From contig NZ_LT629793.1 of NCBI RefSeq assembly GCF_900105735.1, positions 930,001-994,000 on the forward strand: a stretch of 64,000 nucleotides of DNA, read 5' to 3'. Below the pieces are notes generated by a model, which saw only the letters and a program-made list of their open reading frames with translations, did not search any database and was not told the DNA's origin. This stretch comes from Pseudomonas yamanorum. GTDB taxonomy: Bacteria; Pseudomonadota; Gammaproteobacteria; Pseudomonadales; Pseudomonadaceae. Of the stretch, positions 1-9,087 are shown in pieces (positions within the stretch are counted from its first letter, which is position 1; each line of letters starts with the position of its first letter). The position numbers were made by a program, and so were the translations under genes.

Positions 1-31
1 GGCTTTTTTTACTAGCTGATATTTCGCTTAG

Positions 32-52
32 AAGCCCCGTAGATCGGGGCTT
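32..52 (+). terminator. terminator-like hairpin upstream of csp
   Basis: An 8-bp stem (AAGCCCCG / CGGGGCTT) with a 5-nt loop is followed by a short T run. It probably ends a gene lying left of the window. The T-rich run at positions 4-10 may be the tail of a further terminator cut by the window edge. Confidence 0.5.
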
Positions 53-208
53 TCAGCCAACCAAGGCACGAAACGCAACGCGATTGAATAGCAAACAATG
101 CCTTGGGGGGGCTCCCAAGCCGAACATTTCGACTATGATAGCTCGGTGTGCCCAGTTGGCCTGAGCAGCACAGCACTACTGAAAATATATGTTTCTTGGA
201 GATACACC

Positions 209-421
209 ATGTCTAATCGCCAAACCGGCACCGTTAAATGGTTCAACGATGAAAAAGGCTTCGGCTTCATCACTCCTCAAGGTGGCGGTGACGACCTGTT
301 CGTACACTTCAAAGCTATCGAAAGCGACGGTTTCAAAAGCCTGAAAGAAGGCCAAACCGTTTCCTTCGTGGCTGAGAAAGGCCAAAAGGGTATGCAAGCT
401 GCACAGGTTCGCCCAGAGTAA
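209..421 (+). CDS. cold shock protein, CspA family
   Basis: A 70-residue single cold-shock domain that binds single-stranded RNA and DNA and acts as an RNA chaperone in the cytoplasm. Both RNA-binding motifs are intact: RNP1 KGFGFI at residues 16-21 and RNP2 LFVHF at 30-34. The length is standard for the family. The frame is open further upstream, but ATG 209 follows a TTGGAGATA ribosome-binding region and gives the canonical [13 protein letters not shown] start. The roughly 150-nt upstream region contains a hairpin (CTTGGG/CCCAAG near 102-119), in keeping with structured csp leaders, but no thermosensor can be proven. Monocistronic, with its own terminator just after the stop. Confidence 0.95.
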   Translation: MSNRQTGTVKWFNDEKGFGFITPQGGGDDLFVHFKAIESDGFKSLKEGQTVSFVAEKGQKGMQAAQVRPE

Positions 422-434
422 TTCTGCGCCGAAC

Positions 435-467
435 TAAAAAAACCCCGTCCATGTGACGGGGTTTTTT
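435..467 (+). terminator. intrinsic terminator of csp
   Basis: A 7-bp stem CCCCGTC/GACGGGG (443-449 and 455-461) is flanked by an A run on the left and a T run on the right. It can therefore work for csp and, less well, for the convergent gene to its right. Confidence 0.85.
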
Positions 468-494
468 ATGGCCTGGAGAAAAGCGCTGAAACCA

Positions 495-815
495 TCAGCC
501 GCAGTTGACGCGATTGATCACCAGGTTGTCATCGGTATTGAGATTCAGGCGATCGGAGCGGTATTCCAGGGTGACCATGTCGTCTGGTTTGAGAATGCGT
601 GCGTTCTGCGCACCGGCGCGGCTACGGGCCTGTTCCAGCAGTTGCGGCGAAGCCTTCTGGCCGATTGCGAACTCGGCAGCCTTCGCCTCACAGCGGCTAT
701 GACCAGCATCGGTCACGGCAGTGTCTTTGGCTGGCTCAGAGGTACCCGGGGTGCTGCAACCCGTCAAGACAAGCGCAGCCAACAAAGTACCGAATGATGC
801 GAGCTTCCAAGGCAT
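495..815 (-). CDS. small lipoprotein, I78 peptidase-inhibitor-like
   Basis: A 106-residue protein with a lipoprotein signal (lipobox LTGC, Cys20), so anchored in the envelope. The C-terminal half (about residues 50-106) has the pattern of the I78 (PF11720) proteinase inhibitor family: an A-R-x-L-K/R-P-x-D segment, then D-R-L-N-L and a final Cys-Gly. Start ATG 815 is supported by a strong AAAGGAGG site 4 nt upstream. Family members inhibit serine proteases such as elastase-type enzymes; that function is inferred, not shown here. Monocistronic and convergent with csp. Confidence 0.75.
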   Translation of the reverse strand: MPWKLASFGTLLAALVLTGCSTPGTSEPAKDTAVTDAGHSRCEAKAAEFAIGQKASPQLLEQARSRAGAQNARILKPDDMVTLEYRSDRLNLNTDDNLVINRVNCG

Positions 816-962
816 GAAGCCTCCTTTAAGAAAAAATGGGCAGAGACCGTGCGACCGCGGTTTGGCCGATTGGTTTCCGAATTGTCACAATTGGCCGTTG
901 GCCAGTCTGCCTGAGTCGACGCTGGGTACCAGCGAATCAATCGTCACCAGATATGAACGCGC

Positions 963-1268
963 TCAGTAGATGTCGATGTAATCAAACGGCGGCGTCGGCC
1001 AGTTCTGCTTGAGCGCATTGAAAATCTGCATCACCCACACCTCGTCGCTGGCTGCGACGTTGCCGACATAACCGGAACCCGCCGCCCAGGTTTCGAGACG
1101 AAACAGCAGGCCGTCGATATCAACACCGCCCACCACGCCCGAAGATAGGTAGGCAATGCCGGCTTTGGTGACGCGCAATTGGGTGTGAACGTTGTCACTG
1201 GCGGAGGCCAGCAACTGTTTCACAGCCTCCAGCGTCAGGTTCTCGGGGTTGTTCAAATCGATCTGCAC
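963..1268 (-). CDS. conserved hypothetical protein (101 aa)
   Basis: A soluble, acidic 101-residue protein without signal peptide or membrane segment; I do not recognise a domain. It starts at GTG 1268 with no obvious ribosome-binding site, so the start is uncertain. Codon use is normal for the chromosome and the ending (F-D-Y-I-D-I-Y) is distinctive. Divergently placed from the small gene at 1412. Confidence 0.6.
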   Translation of the reverse strand: MQIDLNNPENLTLEAVKQLLASASDNVHTQLRVTKAGIAYLSSGVVGGVDIDGLLFRLETWAAGSGYVGNVAASDEVWVMQIFNALKQNWPTPPFDYIDIY

Positions 1269-1411
1269 GCGGTTTGCCCTGGCAATTAAACAGGCGGACA
1301 GTGTCGCACAGCCCTCCCCTCATGCCTAAGTAGCAGTGCCAAACGCTGCGCAAAATGGTTAACTCCACTCGCAAGACAGCACCAACCGCCTTCCAGCCTC
1401 GCGAGACCCCC

Positions 1412-1624
1412 ATGACCATCGTCACGATCCACGCCGACATCAAAGCCAAGTGGCCCCAAGGGCAAAGCTCCTATAGCCCGGGCAGCCCGGAGGAGTTGGC
1501 AATCATCGGTATCGACCTGCTGGTCAAGGAACTGGGTACTCAGGCCGCGCAGGCATTCATCGGCCAGGTATTCGAGAAATACCCGACCGATCACATGGGG
1601 GCGCCAGACCCCGAGCGCGAATAA
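1412..1624 (+). CDS. conserved hypothetical protein (70 aa)
   Basis: A small soluble protein, MTIVTIHADIKAKW at the N-terminus and a helix-rich middle (about residues 26-55). An in-frame ATG at 1355 would add 19 residues (S/T/R/P-rich, unlike a folded start), so I prefer ATG 1412. No known domain recognised. It ends 34 bp before the convergent nucleoside hydrolase gene. Confidence 0.55.
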   Translation: MTIVTIHADIKAKWPQGQSSYSPGSPEELAIIGIDLLVKELGTQAAQAFIGQVFEKYPTDHMGAPDPERE

Positions 1625-1657
1625 GACCCGGCCGACGAACGCCGACCGGTAAAGCGC

Positions 1658-2686
1658 TTACTTCAGGCGACCAAGACGCTCAGTCAGCAGATCGAAGAAG
1701 CCCTGGGCATCGCCGTTTTCAACCCAGAATGCGTTCTTCGGTTGTTTCAGGCCGTCGTACCAATCAACGATGGTCTGGCCGAAGGTCGGGCCTTCACGGC
1801 TGTCCACCACCACATTGACCTCACGGCCGCTGAACAGCGAAGGCTTGAGCAGGTAGGCAATGACGGTAGCGTCATGCACCGGGCCACCCGGGATGCCGTA
1901 GTGCTCCATGTCGCCTTTGACGTATTCATTGAGAATATCGCCGACCACCTTGCTCGCGTTGTTGTTCAGCGCAGCGATTTGCTTCAGGCGTGCGTCACTG
2001 GTCAGGACCTTGTGGGTCACGTCCAACGGCAGGTAAGTCAGCTTGACGCCACTTTTGAGCACGATCTCGGCCGCGATCGGATCCGCGAACAGATTGAACT
2101 CGGCCACCGGCGTGATATTGCCGCCGTTGAAGTGCGCGCCGCCCATCACTACCACTTCCTTGATGCCTTGCGTGATCTCCGGCGCCTGGGTCAACGCCAG
2201 CGCCAGGTTGGTCTGTGGACCGAGCATGGCAATGGTGATGCTGTGGGGTTTGGCGGTGCTCAGGGTCTTGATCAGGTAATCAACGGCATTGCCTTCGGCC
2301 AGGCCTTTCTTCGGCTCATGCACGGTGACGCCAGAGATACCTTCCTTGCCGTGGATGTTTTCGGCGTAGATCGGCGTGCGCAGCATTGGTTTTGGTGCAC
2401 CGGCGTATACCGGGATGTCCTCGCGCCCTGCCCACTCGCGAGCCAGGCGCGCATTGCGGGAGGTCTTGTCCAGGCGCACGTTACCGGCAACGGTGGTCAG
2501 CGCACGGATGTTCAGCTCATCGGGCGAAGCCATGGCGAACAGCAAGGCCACCACATCGTCCGCACCGGGGTCGGTATCGATGATCAGGTCGATTTTTTCC
2601 GCCCCGTGGGCGCTTGCAGCAGTCAGGAAGGACAAAAGCAGCACACTCCGGAAAAGGTGTCGCAGGGTTTGGGTACCACGTTGCAT
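1658..2686 (-). CDS. nucleoside hydrolase, inosine-uridine preferring type, exported
   Basis: A 342-residue protein of the IUNH family, which cleaves the N-glycosidic bond of ribonucleosides to a base plus ribose. The calcium/active-site motif DTDPGADD is at residues 37-44. Further family segments are visible: MLGPQTNLALAL, VVVMGGAHFNGG and the late HDATV histidine. An N-terminal hydrophobic segment ending A-H-G-A near residue 29 looks like a signal peptide, so the enzyme probably works in the periplasm. It is the last gene of the ribose operon, 25 bp after rbsD. This fits a scheme in which periplasmic ribonucleosides release ribose that is taken up by RbsBAC and phosphorylated by RbsK. Confidence 0.9.
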   Translation of the reverse strand: MQRGTQTLRHLFRSVLLLSFLTAASAHGAEKIDLIIDTDPGADDVVALLFAMASPDELNIRALTTVAGNVRLDKTSRNARLAREWAGREDIPVYAGAPKPMLRTPIYAENIHGKEGISGVTVHEPKKGLAEGNAVDYLIKTLSTAKPHSITIAMLGPQTNLALALTQAPEITQGIKEVVVMGGAHFNGGNITPVAEFNLFADPIAAEIVLKSGVKLTYLPLDVTHKVLTSDARLKQIAALNNNASKVVGDILNEYVKGDMEHYGIPGGPVHDATVIAYLLKPSLFSGREVNVVVDSREGPTFGQTIVDWYDGLKQPKNAFWVENGDAQGFFDLLTERLGRLK

Positions 2687-2711
2687 GACGCACTCCTTGT
2701 CGTTGGGAATT

Positions 2712-3116
2712 CTAGAACGTTACGCCGGAGACCAGCGCGATATTGCAGTAAGGCTGGCACTCACCAGTGCGCACCACCGCCCTCGCCTTGCGGCTGAGCT
2801 GCTTGAACTCTTCATGGCTGAGCAGGCGGCGCTCGCCGAGAGCGGCCTGTTCGGTCAGGGTATTGAGATCAGCCAGGGCCGGCGGTTGCTTGAGCAGGAT
2901 TTCTTCCGCCAGCACGTGGCTTTCCACCTGCATTTCACTGAGAACAATGCGCAAGGTGCTGACGAAATCCGGGATACCTTTGGTCAGCGCCAGGTCGATC
3001 AGTTCAACACCCGGCGGCACCGGCAGGCCGGCATCACCGATCACCAGAATGTCGCCGTGGCCAAGGGATGCGATCACCCGCGACAGCGCGATATTAAGCA
3101 AGGGAGTCTTTTTCAT
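2712..3116 (-). CDS. rbsD: D-ribose pyranase
   Basis: A 134-residue RbsD/FucU-family protein that interconverts the beta-pyranose and beta-furanose forms of ribose, supplying the furanose used by ribokinase. The GHGD motif near residue 19 holds the catalytic histidine, and the C-terminal [10 protein letters not shown] segment is typical. It overlaps the end of rbsK by 4 bp (ATGA type), so the two are translationally coupled. Confidence 0.93.
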   Translation of the reverse strand: MKKTPLLNIALSRVIASLGHGDILVIGDAGLPVPPGVELIDLALTKGIPDFVSTLRIVLSEMQVESHVLAEEILLKQPPALADLNTLTEQAALGERRLLSHEEFKQLSRKARAVVRTGECQPYCNIALVSGVTF

Positions 3117-4030
3117 GAGGGCACAAAACCTTGGACGTCATGCAATGTAGGAATGGAGGGTTGCGCACCCGCACGGGTGACCGACAGCGCAGCAGCCACC
3201 TGGCCAAAACGAATGGCCTGGGCCTCGCTTTTGCCGCTGGCCAGCGCCGCCGCAAAACCGCCGACGAAGGTGTCACCGGCAGCCGTGGTATCGACCGCCT
3301 TGACCTTGGGCGCCATCAGGTGCTCAAAGCCCTGGCCATCGGCAAACAATGCGCCCTCGGAGCCGAGGGTAATGATGACTTTGCCGGCACCGGCCTTGAT
3401 CAGACGCGTAGCAGCGACCTTGGCGCTGTCCAGTGAATCCACCACCACGCCACTCAAGGCCGAGGCTTCGCTTTCGTTGGGAATCAGGTAATCGATGGCG
3501 GCGTACCAATCTTCAGGCAGAGGACCGCTGGCTGGTGCCGGATTGAGGATCACCGTCTTGCCCAGTTCGCGACCGCGTTTGAGGGCATGGCCAACAGTCT
3601 CCATCGGCGTCTCAAGCTGACAGACAATCACGTCGGCAGCCTGCAGCACGCTGTCAAAGGTCTGTAATTTGGCTGGGGTCAATTCGCCATTGCTGCCGGC
3701 GACGATGACAATCGCATTCTGGCTGCTGTCATCCACCACGATCAGCGCCACACCGCTGGAACCGTCGACGGTGCTGACGGCCTGGCAATCGATGCCTTCC
3801 ACCAACAATGCTTCGCGTAATTGCGCGCCGTAGGCATCGGTACCCACGCAACCGACCATCGCGACTTCGGCCCCAAGACGCGCCGAAGCGACCGCCTGGT
3901 TTGCGCCCTTGCCGCCGGGAACGGTGGAAAACGATTGGCCGATCAGGGTTTCACCGGCGCGGGGCAGCCGACTGGCCCGGGTGACCAGGTCCATGTTCAG
4001 GCTGCCTATTACCACTACTTTTGCTGGCAT
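3113..4030 (-). CDS. rbsK: ribokinase
   Basis: A 305-residue PfkB-family sugar kinase that makes ribose 5-phosphate from ribose and ATP. It has the N-terminal PfkB signature [10 protein letters not shown] and the C-terminal anion-hole/catalytic-base motif [13 protein letters not shown]. Length and order (after rbsR, before rbsD) are standard for Pseudomonas rbs operons. It starts 23 bp after rbsR. Confidence 0.95.
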   Translation of the reverse strand: MPAKVVVIGSLNMDLVTRASRLPRAGETLIGQSFSTVPGGKGANQAVASARLGAEVAMVGCVGTDAYGAQLREALLVEGIDCQAVSTVDGSSGVALIVVDDSSQNAIVIVAGSNGELTPAKLQTFDSVLQAADVIVCQLETPMETVGHALKRGRELGKTVILNPAPASGPLPEDWYAAIDYLIPNESEASALSGVVVDSLDSAKVAATRLIKAGAGKVIITLGSEGALFADGQGFEHLMAPKVKAVDTTAAGDTFVGGFAAALASGKSEAQAIRFGQVAAALSVTRAGAQPSIPTLHDVQGFVPS

Positions 4031-4053
4031 ACATCAGTACTCATCAATTCGGT

Positions 4054-5076
4054 TCAGCGGTATTGGGCAAACACACCGGCCAACGGCGCCGTCGACTCGC
4101 GCAGAACAATACTCGGCGTCACGATGCGTTGATCGATCGGCAATTGGGGTGTCGCAATTCGTCGCAGTAAAATCTCGGCCGCCATCTCTCCCAGTTGCAG
4201 GATCGACTGGCCCACCGTGGTCAGCGCCGGGTACACGTACTGGCTCATTTGAATATCATCGAACCCGATCACCGACAGCTCACCGGGCACGCGGATATTA
4301 CGTTCGGCAGCCGCGCGCAATACGCCGAAGCCGATCATGTCGTTGCCGGCAAAAATCGCACTGGGGGGATTATCCGCCAGCAATTGCGCTGCCGCCGCGT
4401 AACCACCGGTGCTGGTGAAGTCACTCTCCAGCACACGACCGGCCGGCACTTCGAGCCCCGCCTCGGCCAGCGCGCGGTAGTAACCCGCCATACGCATCTG
4501 CGCCACGCGGGTATGGCTCGGGCCACCAATGCAGGCAATGTCGCGGTGCCCCAAATCCAACAGATGACGGGTCGCCAGGTAGGCGCCCTGTTCGTGGTCG
4601 ATGCGCACGAGGTCCACATCGATCCCGTCCAGCGCGCGGTCGACGATGACCATCGGCGTACGCACCGCTTTCAGGCCCGTTGCCAGGCCGCTGTCATCAC
4701 CGCCTACCGAGGTCACGATCAAGCCGTCGATGCGCTTCTCCAACAGCACCCTCAAGTAGCTGCGCTGCTTTTCGGCATTATCGTCGGAGTTGCAGAGGAT
4801 CACGCAATAGCCGTTACGCTCGCAGTAATCCTCGATGCCCCTGGCCAGTTCCGCAAAATACGGGTTGAGGCTGTTGGGCACCAACAGGCCGATGGTCGCG
4901 GTAGTCTTGGCCTTCAGCGATCGCGCGACCGCACTGGGTACATAGTCGAGCTGCTTGATGGCCGCCTCGACCTTGATCCGTACCGGCTCGCTGACCGGGC
5001 GCGTCTTGTTCACCACATGGGACACCGTGGTGTAGGAAATCCCCGCAAGCGCCGCCACATCCTTGATCGTTGCCAT
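4054..5076 (-). CDS. rbsR: LacI-family ribose operon repressor
   Basis: A 340-residue LacI/GalR regulator. The N-terminal helix-turn-helix (ATIKDVAALAGISYTTVSHV) and hinge helix are followed by a periplasmic-binding-protein-like effector domain from about residue 60. It lies inside the operon, 3 bp after rbsC, and most likely represses it in the absence of ribose. The perfect palindrome at 8751-8764 is the obvious operator. A long antisense open frame on the plus strand here is a shadow of high GC. Confidence 0.92.
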   Translation of the reverse strand: MATIKDVAALAGISYTTVSHVVNKTRPVSEPVRIKVEAAIKQLDYVPSAVARSLKAKTTATIGLLVPNSLNPYFAELARGIEDYCERNGYCVILCNSDDNAEKQRSYLRVLLEKRIDGLIVTSVGGDDSGLATGLKAVRTPMVIVDRALDGIDVDLVRIDHEQGAYLATRHLLDLGHRDIACIGGPSHTRVAQMRMAGYYRALAEAGLEVPAGRVLESDFTSTGGYAAAAQLLADNPPSAIFAGNDMIGFGVLRAAAERNIRVPGELSVIGFDDIQMSQYVYPALTTVGQSILQLGEMAAEILLRRIATPQLPIDQRIVTPSIVLRESTAPLAGVFAQYR

Positions 5077-5079
5077 GGC

Positions 5080-6057
5080 TCAGGCTCGCCGACTGGCGCG
5101 CTGGCTGCGGTAAGTATCCAGCACCACCGCAATCACGATCACGGCACCGGTGATGATACGTTTGGTCGGTTCGGTGGCGCCAATCTGCGCCAGCCCTGCC
5201 GCGAGTACCGAGATGATCAGCACGCCGAAGAAGGTACTGATCACCGAGCCGCGCCCGCCCATCAGGCTGGTACCGCCGATCACCACGGCGGCAATCACTT
5301 GCAATTCCAGGCCGGAACCGGCGTTTGGATCCGCAGCTTCCAGGCGCGAAATCTGGAACAGTGCCGCCACGCCGGCCAGCAGGCCCATCAGGCTGAACAC
5401 CAGGATCTTGTAGGGCTTTGGATTGATACCCGCCAGACGCACGGCCTCTTCGTTGGTGCCGATGCCGATCAGGTAGCGACCGAACACGGTACGCGTCAGC
5501 ACAAGCTGCGCGGCGATGATCACCAGCAACGCGATGATGAAAGAAGGCGAAATCCCGAAGGCCACCGGGTTCGACAGCCAGGCAAACGAATCACCAATGT
5601 AGGCGGTGCGCGAGCCGGTCATCTGGTACGCCACGCCGCGGGCCATTTCCAGCACGCCCAGAGACACGATGAACGACGGGATGCGCCACGCCACGGTGAT
5701 GGAACCGGTGATAGTCCCGGCCAACGCGGCGCAGCCCATGCCCAGTATGGCTGCCGGCAACACGCTCCAGCCCCAGCCGAGAATCGCTACGCTGACGGCC
5801 GATGCGGCCAGGGCCAACACAGACCCCACCGACAGGTCGATACCGCCGATGATCAGCACGAAGGTCATGCCCACCGCCAACACCATCAGGTCGGGAATCT
5901 GGTTGGCCAGGGTGCTGAAGGTGTCGTACGAGAGGAAGTGGTCACTCAGGAACGAGAACAACGCGATCATCGCCAGCAAAGCACCGGCCAGGCCAAGGTA
6001 AGTGCCCAGGCCGTAAAAGTTGCCGCCACGTTTTGCAGGGGAGGAAATGGTTTTCAT
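5080..6057 (-). CDS. rbsC: ribose ABC transporter permease
   Basis: A 325-residue inner-membrane permease of the sugar BPD-transp-2 family with 8-10 hydrophobic segments. The conserved cytoplasmic-loop region AGINPKPYKILVFSLMG precedes the late ALFQISRLEAADPNAG segment typical of RbsC. It overlaps rbsA by 4 bp, matching the coupled synthesis of permease and ATPase. Confidence 0.94.
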   Translation of the reverse strand: MKTISSPAKRGGNFYGLGTYLGLAGALLAMIALFSFLSDHFLSYDTFSTLANQIPDLMVLAVGMTFVLIIGGIDLSVGSVLALAASAVSVAILGWGWSVLPAAILGMGCAALAGTITGSITVAWRIPSFIVSLGVLEMARGVAYQMTGSRTAYIGDSFAWLSNPVAFGISPSFIIALLVIIAAQLVLTRTVFGRYLIGIGTNEEAVRLAGINPKPYKILVFSLMGLLAGVAALFQISRLEAADPNAGSGLELQVIAAVVIGGTSLMGGRGSVISTFFGVLIISVLAAGLAQIGATEPTKRIITGAVIVIAVVLDTYRSQRASRRA

Positions 6058-7607
6058 GGGGTATTCCTAGGCGCTGCGTCATTGAGCAGCGCATCACGTT
6101 TCTGATAGCCGGCAAAAGCAGCGGCAAGCAATTCGTCCTGGGTCCAACTGTCGCGCTCGAAGGTCTCGATCAGGCGCCCGGCGGAAAGCACGCCGATGCG
6201 GTCGCAGATCAGCATCAACTCACGCAGGTCGCTGGACACCACCACCAGCGCCTTGCCCTGGCGGGTCAGGTCGCCGAGCAGCGCATAAATATCGAATTTG
6301 GCGCCAACGTCGATGCCCCGGGTCGGCTCATCGAACAACATCACTTCGCAGTCGCGCTCCAGCCAGCGGCCAATCACCACCTTCTGCTGGTTACCGCCCG
6401 ACAGCTCCGACACCAATTGCGCCGGGCTGGAACTGCGGATGCGCATGGCGTCGACCTGGCGCTTGGCCAAGGCGGTTTCGTCACGACTATTCACCAAGCC
6501 ACCGCTGGAGACCTTCGGCATGTTGCCCAGGGCAATATTGGCGCCGATGGATTGCGTCAGCAGCAGGCCTTCGCCTTTACGGTCCTCGGTGATCAGGGCG
6601 ATGCCATGACCGACCGCGTCGGCAGGCGAACGAATGCTGACGACTTGCGCGGGTGTGCCCAGGGCCACGGTGCCGCTGTCGGCGATATCGGCACCGAAGA
6701 TCAGGCGCAGCAATTCTGTACGGCCAGCGCCGATCAAGCCGGAGATGCCGTAGATTTCACCGGCACGCACTTCAAAGGACACGTCGCGGACCTTGTCCGA
6801 GCGGGTCAGGCCTGTGACCGTCAACAGCGGCGCGCCGATGGTGCGCGGGCCCAGGTCGATTTTCTCGCCCAGTTCGCGGCCCACCATCAGCGTGACCAGT
6901 TGCTCACTGTTGTAGTTGGCCATCGGCTCGACACACACCAGCTTGCCGTCACGCAGTACTGCAATGCGCTGGGCGACACGGGCAAGCTCTTCGAGCCGGT
7001 GGGAAATATAGATAATCGCCACGCCCCGGGCCTGCAGGCGGGTGATTTGTTCAAACAGCATCTCGACTTCACGGGCGGTCAACATCGCCGTGGGTTCATC
7101 GAGGATCAATACGTGGCAATCGCCAATCAGGTTGCGGGCAATTTCGACCATCTGTTGGTGGCCGATGCCGAGGCTGCCGACCAGAGTGTCCGGGTCGATG
7201 GCGTCCAGGCCAACTTGCGCCATGGCTTCAATCGCGGCCTTGCGCAGTTGCTTGCGGCTGATCCAGCCACCGTGGCTGGGCAGGTTATCGAGGAACAGGT
7301 TTTCGGCGACGGTAAGGGTCGGCAACAGGTTGAGCTCCTGCATGACCATGCGGATGCCCTGCTCTTCAGCCTGGGTCCGGCTGCCCGGCGTGTAGGCCTG
7401 GCCATTGAACTGCATCTGGCCGTCGGTCGGCGTGACCAGCCCGCCGATGATTTTCGACAGGGTGCTTTTCCCCGCGCCATTTTCACCGGTAAGCGCCAAC
7501 ACTTCCCCACGATTGAGCGTCAGGGTGATGTCGGACAGAACCGGTTGGGCATAGGTCTTGCCGATACCGCTGACCGAGAGGACAGCGTTCGGTGCGGAAG
7601 ATGACAT
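6054..7607 (-). CDS. rbsA: ribose ABC transporter, double ATP-binding protein
   Basis: A 517-residue fused ATPase with two ABC domains, as usual for RbsA/XylG/MglA. The first domain has Walker A GENGAGKST at residues 41-49. The second has the degenerate Walker loop GLIGAGRTELL and a canonical LSGGNQQKVVIGRW signature. It energises RbsC for high-affinity ribose import. It is separated from rbsB by 58 bp containing a strong hairpin (7622-7645). Confidence 0.95.
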   Translation of the reverse strand: MSSSAPNAVLSVSGIGKTYAQPVLSDITLTLNRGEVLALTGENGAGKSTLSKIIGGLVTPTDGQMQFNGQAYTPGSRTQAEEQGIRMVMQELNLLPTLTVAENLFLDNLPSHGGWISRKQLRKAAIEAMAQVGLDAIDPDTLVGSLGIGHQQMVEIARNLIGDCHVLILDEPTAMLTAREVEMLFEQITRLQARGVAIIYISHRLEELARVAQRIAVLRDGKLVCVEPMANYNSEQLVTLMVGRELGEKIDLGPRTIGAPLLTVTGLTRSDKVRDVSFEVRAGEIYGISGLIGAGRTELLRLIFGADIADSGTVALGTPAQVVSIRSPADAVGHGIALITEDRKGEGLLLTQSIGANIALGNMPKVSSGGLVNSRDETALAKRQVDAMRIRSSSPAQLVSELSGGNQQKVVIGRWLERDCEVMLFDEPTRGIDVGAKFDIYALLGDLTRQGKALVVVSSDLRELMLICDRIGVLSAGRLIETFERDSWTQDELLAAAFAGYQKRDALLNDAAPRNTP

Positions 7608-7621
7608 AGGAACGTCTCCAG

Positions 7622-7645
7622 GCGTCCGCTCGAGTGAGCGGACGC
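7622..7645 (-). other. mRNA hairpin between rbsB and rbsA
   Basis: A perfect 10-bp stem (GCGTCCGCTC paired with GAGCGGACGC) with a 4-nt loop, not followed by a U run, so it is not a normal terminator. In ABC operons such intercistronic stems protect the 3' end of the binding-protein message and raise its level relative to the membrane components. That role is inferred here from position. Confidence 0.6.
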
Positions 7646-7665
7646 TGTTTGGTGCTGCCGGGGAA

Positions 7666-8625
7666 TTACTTCTTGAGGACGAGTTCGACCGGGGTTTCGA
7701 TTACGCCGTCTTTGGCGTCGACTTTTTCACCCTTCACCAGCTTGAGCGCGTTCTGGATACCGAACACCGCTTGCTGGGCAGCTGCCTGGTCGGCGGTCGC
7801 CAATACGCGGCCGTCCTGCAGCATGGGTTTAATGGCTTCGATGTTGTCGTAGCCCACGACCAACACCTTGCCGGCCTTGCCTGCCGCACGTACGGCAGAG
7901 ACAGCGCCCAGCGCCATGTTGTCGTTACCGGCCAACAATGCCTTGAGGTCCGGGTATTCGCTCAGCATGGCGGATGCGACTTTCTGACCCTGGTCGATTT
8001 CCCAGTTACCCGACTGGGTGGAGACGATCTTCATGCCGGCGGCGTCCATCGCATCTTTGTAGCCTGCGGTACGCTGTTGGGCGTTGGTGGTGGTCGGCAC
8101 ACCTTCAATGATGCCGACCTTGTCACCCGCAGCCAACTGCTTGGCCAGATAGTCGCCCACCAGCTTGGACCCTTTGCGGTTATCCGGGCCTACAAACGGG
8201 ATATCGAGGTTTTTGCTTTTCAGCACTTGCGGATCAAGGCGGTTGTCGATGTTGACGACCTTGATGCCTGCATCGGAGGCTTTCTTCAGCACAGTGACCA
8301 ACGCCTTGGAGTCCGCAGGTGCAATCACGATGGCGTTTACTTTGGCGAGGATCATCTGGTTGACGATATCGATCTGGGCACTGGTATCGGTTTCGTTCTT
8401 GATCCCGTTGGTGATCATGTCGAAATCGGCGGCGTGTTCTTTCTGGTAAGACTTGGCGCCGTCCTGCATGGTGACGAAGAATTCGTTGGCGAGGGATTTC
8501 ATGACCAGGCCGACCTTGGGTTTGGCGGCGGTCTCGGCAGCAAATACAGAGGAAAGAGGCAGGGCAGCGGATGCGGCAGCAAGCACAGCGACAGCAAGAA
8601 GACGTCCAGCGAATGGCAGCTTCAT
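7666..8625 (-). CDS. rbsB: ribose-binding periplasmic protein
   Basis: A 319-residue type I periplasmic sugar-binding protein with a classic signal peptide (hydrophobic residues about 8-24, cleavage near VFA-AET at 29-30). The body starts with K-P-K-V-G-L-V-M-K-S-L-A-N-E-F-F, typical of RbsB. It is the first gene of the operon and the ligand receptor for RbsAC, and possibly for chemotaxis to ribose. Confidence 0.93.
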   Translation of the reverse strand: MKLPFAGRLLAVAVLAAASAALPLSSVFAAETAAKPKVGLVMKSLANEFFVTMQDGAKSYQKEHAADFDMITNGIKNETDTSAQIDIVNQMILAKVNAIVIAPADSKALVTVLKKASDAGIKVVNIDNRLDPQVLKSKNLDIPFVGPDNRKGSKLVGDYLAKQLAAGDKVGIIEGVPTTTNAQQRTAGYKDAMDAAGMKIVSTQSGNWEIDQGQKVASAMLSEYPDLKALLAGNDNMALGAVSAVRAAGKAGKVLVVGYDNIEAIKPMLQDGRVLATADQAAAQQAVFGIQNALKLVKGEKVDAKDGVIETPVELVLKK

Positions 8626-8750
8626 GGGTTCACTCCGATCTTATGATTATTGTGAGCAACGCTTGCACCGAAGAACGCTTCGGCAGCCATCCCACCCGGG
8701 CGACTGATACGAGCTTTCACGACACGCCAAGAGCAGCCCGTGAAACATCT

Positions 8751-8764
8751 CGCAAACGTTTGCG
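8751..8764. promoter_or_regulatory. RbsR operator (LacI-type palindrome)
   Basis: CGCAAACGTTTGCG is a perfect 14-bp palindrome with the central CG typical of LacI/GalR operators. It lies 126 bp upstream of the rbsB start codon, in the only promoter region of the operon. The assignment to RbsR is inferred from the operon's own lacI-family gene. Confidence 0.8.
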
Positions 8765-8956
8765 TTAGATCAAACTATGAGAAGCTTGTCGGGATTTGTC
8801 AACGGGAGAAAACAGCCTTTTGATGAATCCGCTCTACGCCCTGCCCTCGCAGCCATTGGCTGTCCTCCCTAAACATCGATGCCGCTTGATCGTTCTCTGA
8901 AACGACAGGTCGCGATGTGCCTTCTGCGTTTAAAACCAAACTTTTCCGTCATCCTT

Positions 8957-9002
8957 TTCGGACAACCGAACATTCGCACGCCGTTTTGTTCGGAAAGCCG
9001 GA
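8957..9002. promoter_or_regulatory. two AauR-type activator sites upstream of ansB
   Basis: Site 1 (8957-8970) is TTCGGACAACCGAA, a perfect match to the TTCGG-N4-CCGAA inverted repeat described for AauR of Pseudomonas. Site 2 (8989-9002) is TTCGGAAAGCCGGA, with one mismatch. Their centres are 32 bp apart, about three helical turns. They lie 85-145 bp upstream of the sigma-54 promoter, a usual enhancer distance. AauR/AauS responds to glutamate and aspartate; the aauRS genes are not in this window. Confidence 0.75.
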
Positions 9003-9087
9003 CAAAAGACGAAGTCCCTTGCTTAAAAATCAAACAAATATAGATATAAATCAATAGGTTAAATTCTATTACCAAACAAAATACCGC

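Noticed and set aside
98..208. An N-terminal extension of the cold shock protein
   Set aside because: It adds 37 residues unlike any cold shock protein and passes through the leader hairpin. ATG 209 gives the canonical length.
4195..6105. A 636-codon open frame on the plus strand opposite rbsR and rbsC
   Set aside because: It is antisense to two clear genes with full motifs, lacks a ribosome-binding site and reads as His/Gln/Arg-rich low-complexity protein, as expected from GC-rich codon bias.
8869..9075. A 68-codon minus-strand open frame in the rbsB-ansB intergenic region
   Set aside because: No ribosome-binding site, and it covers both AauR-type sites. The composition is that of an AT-rich regulatory region.
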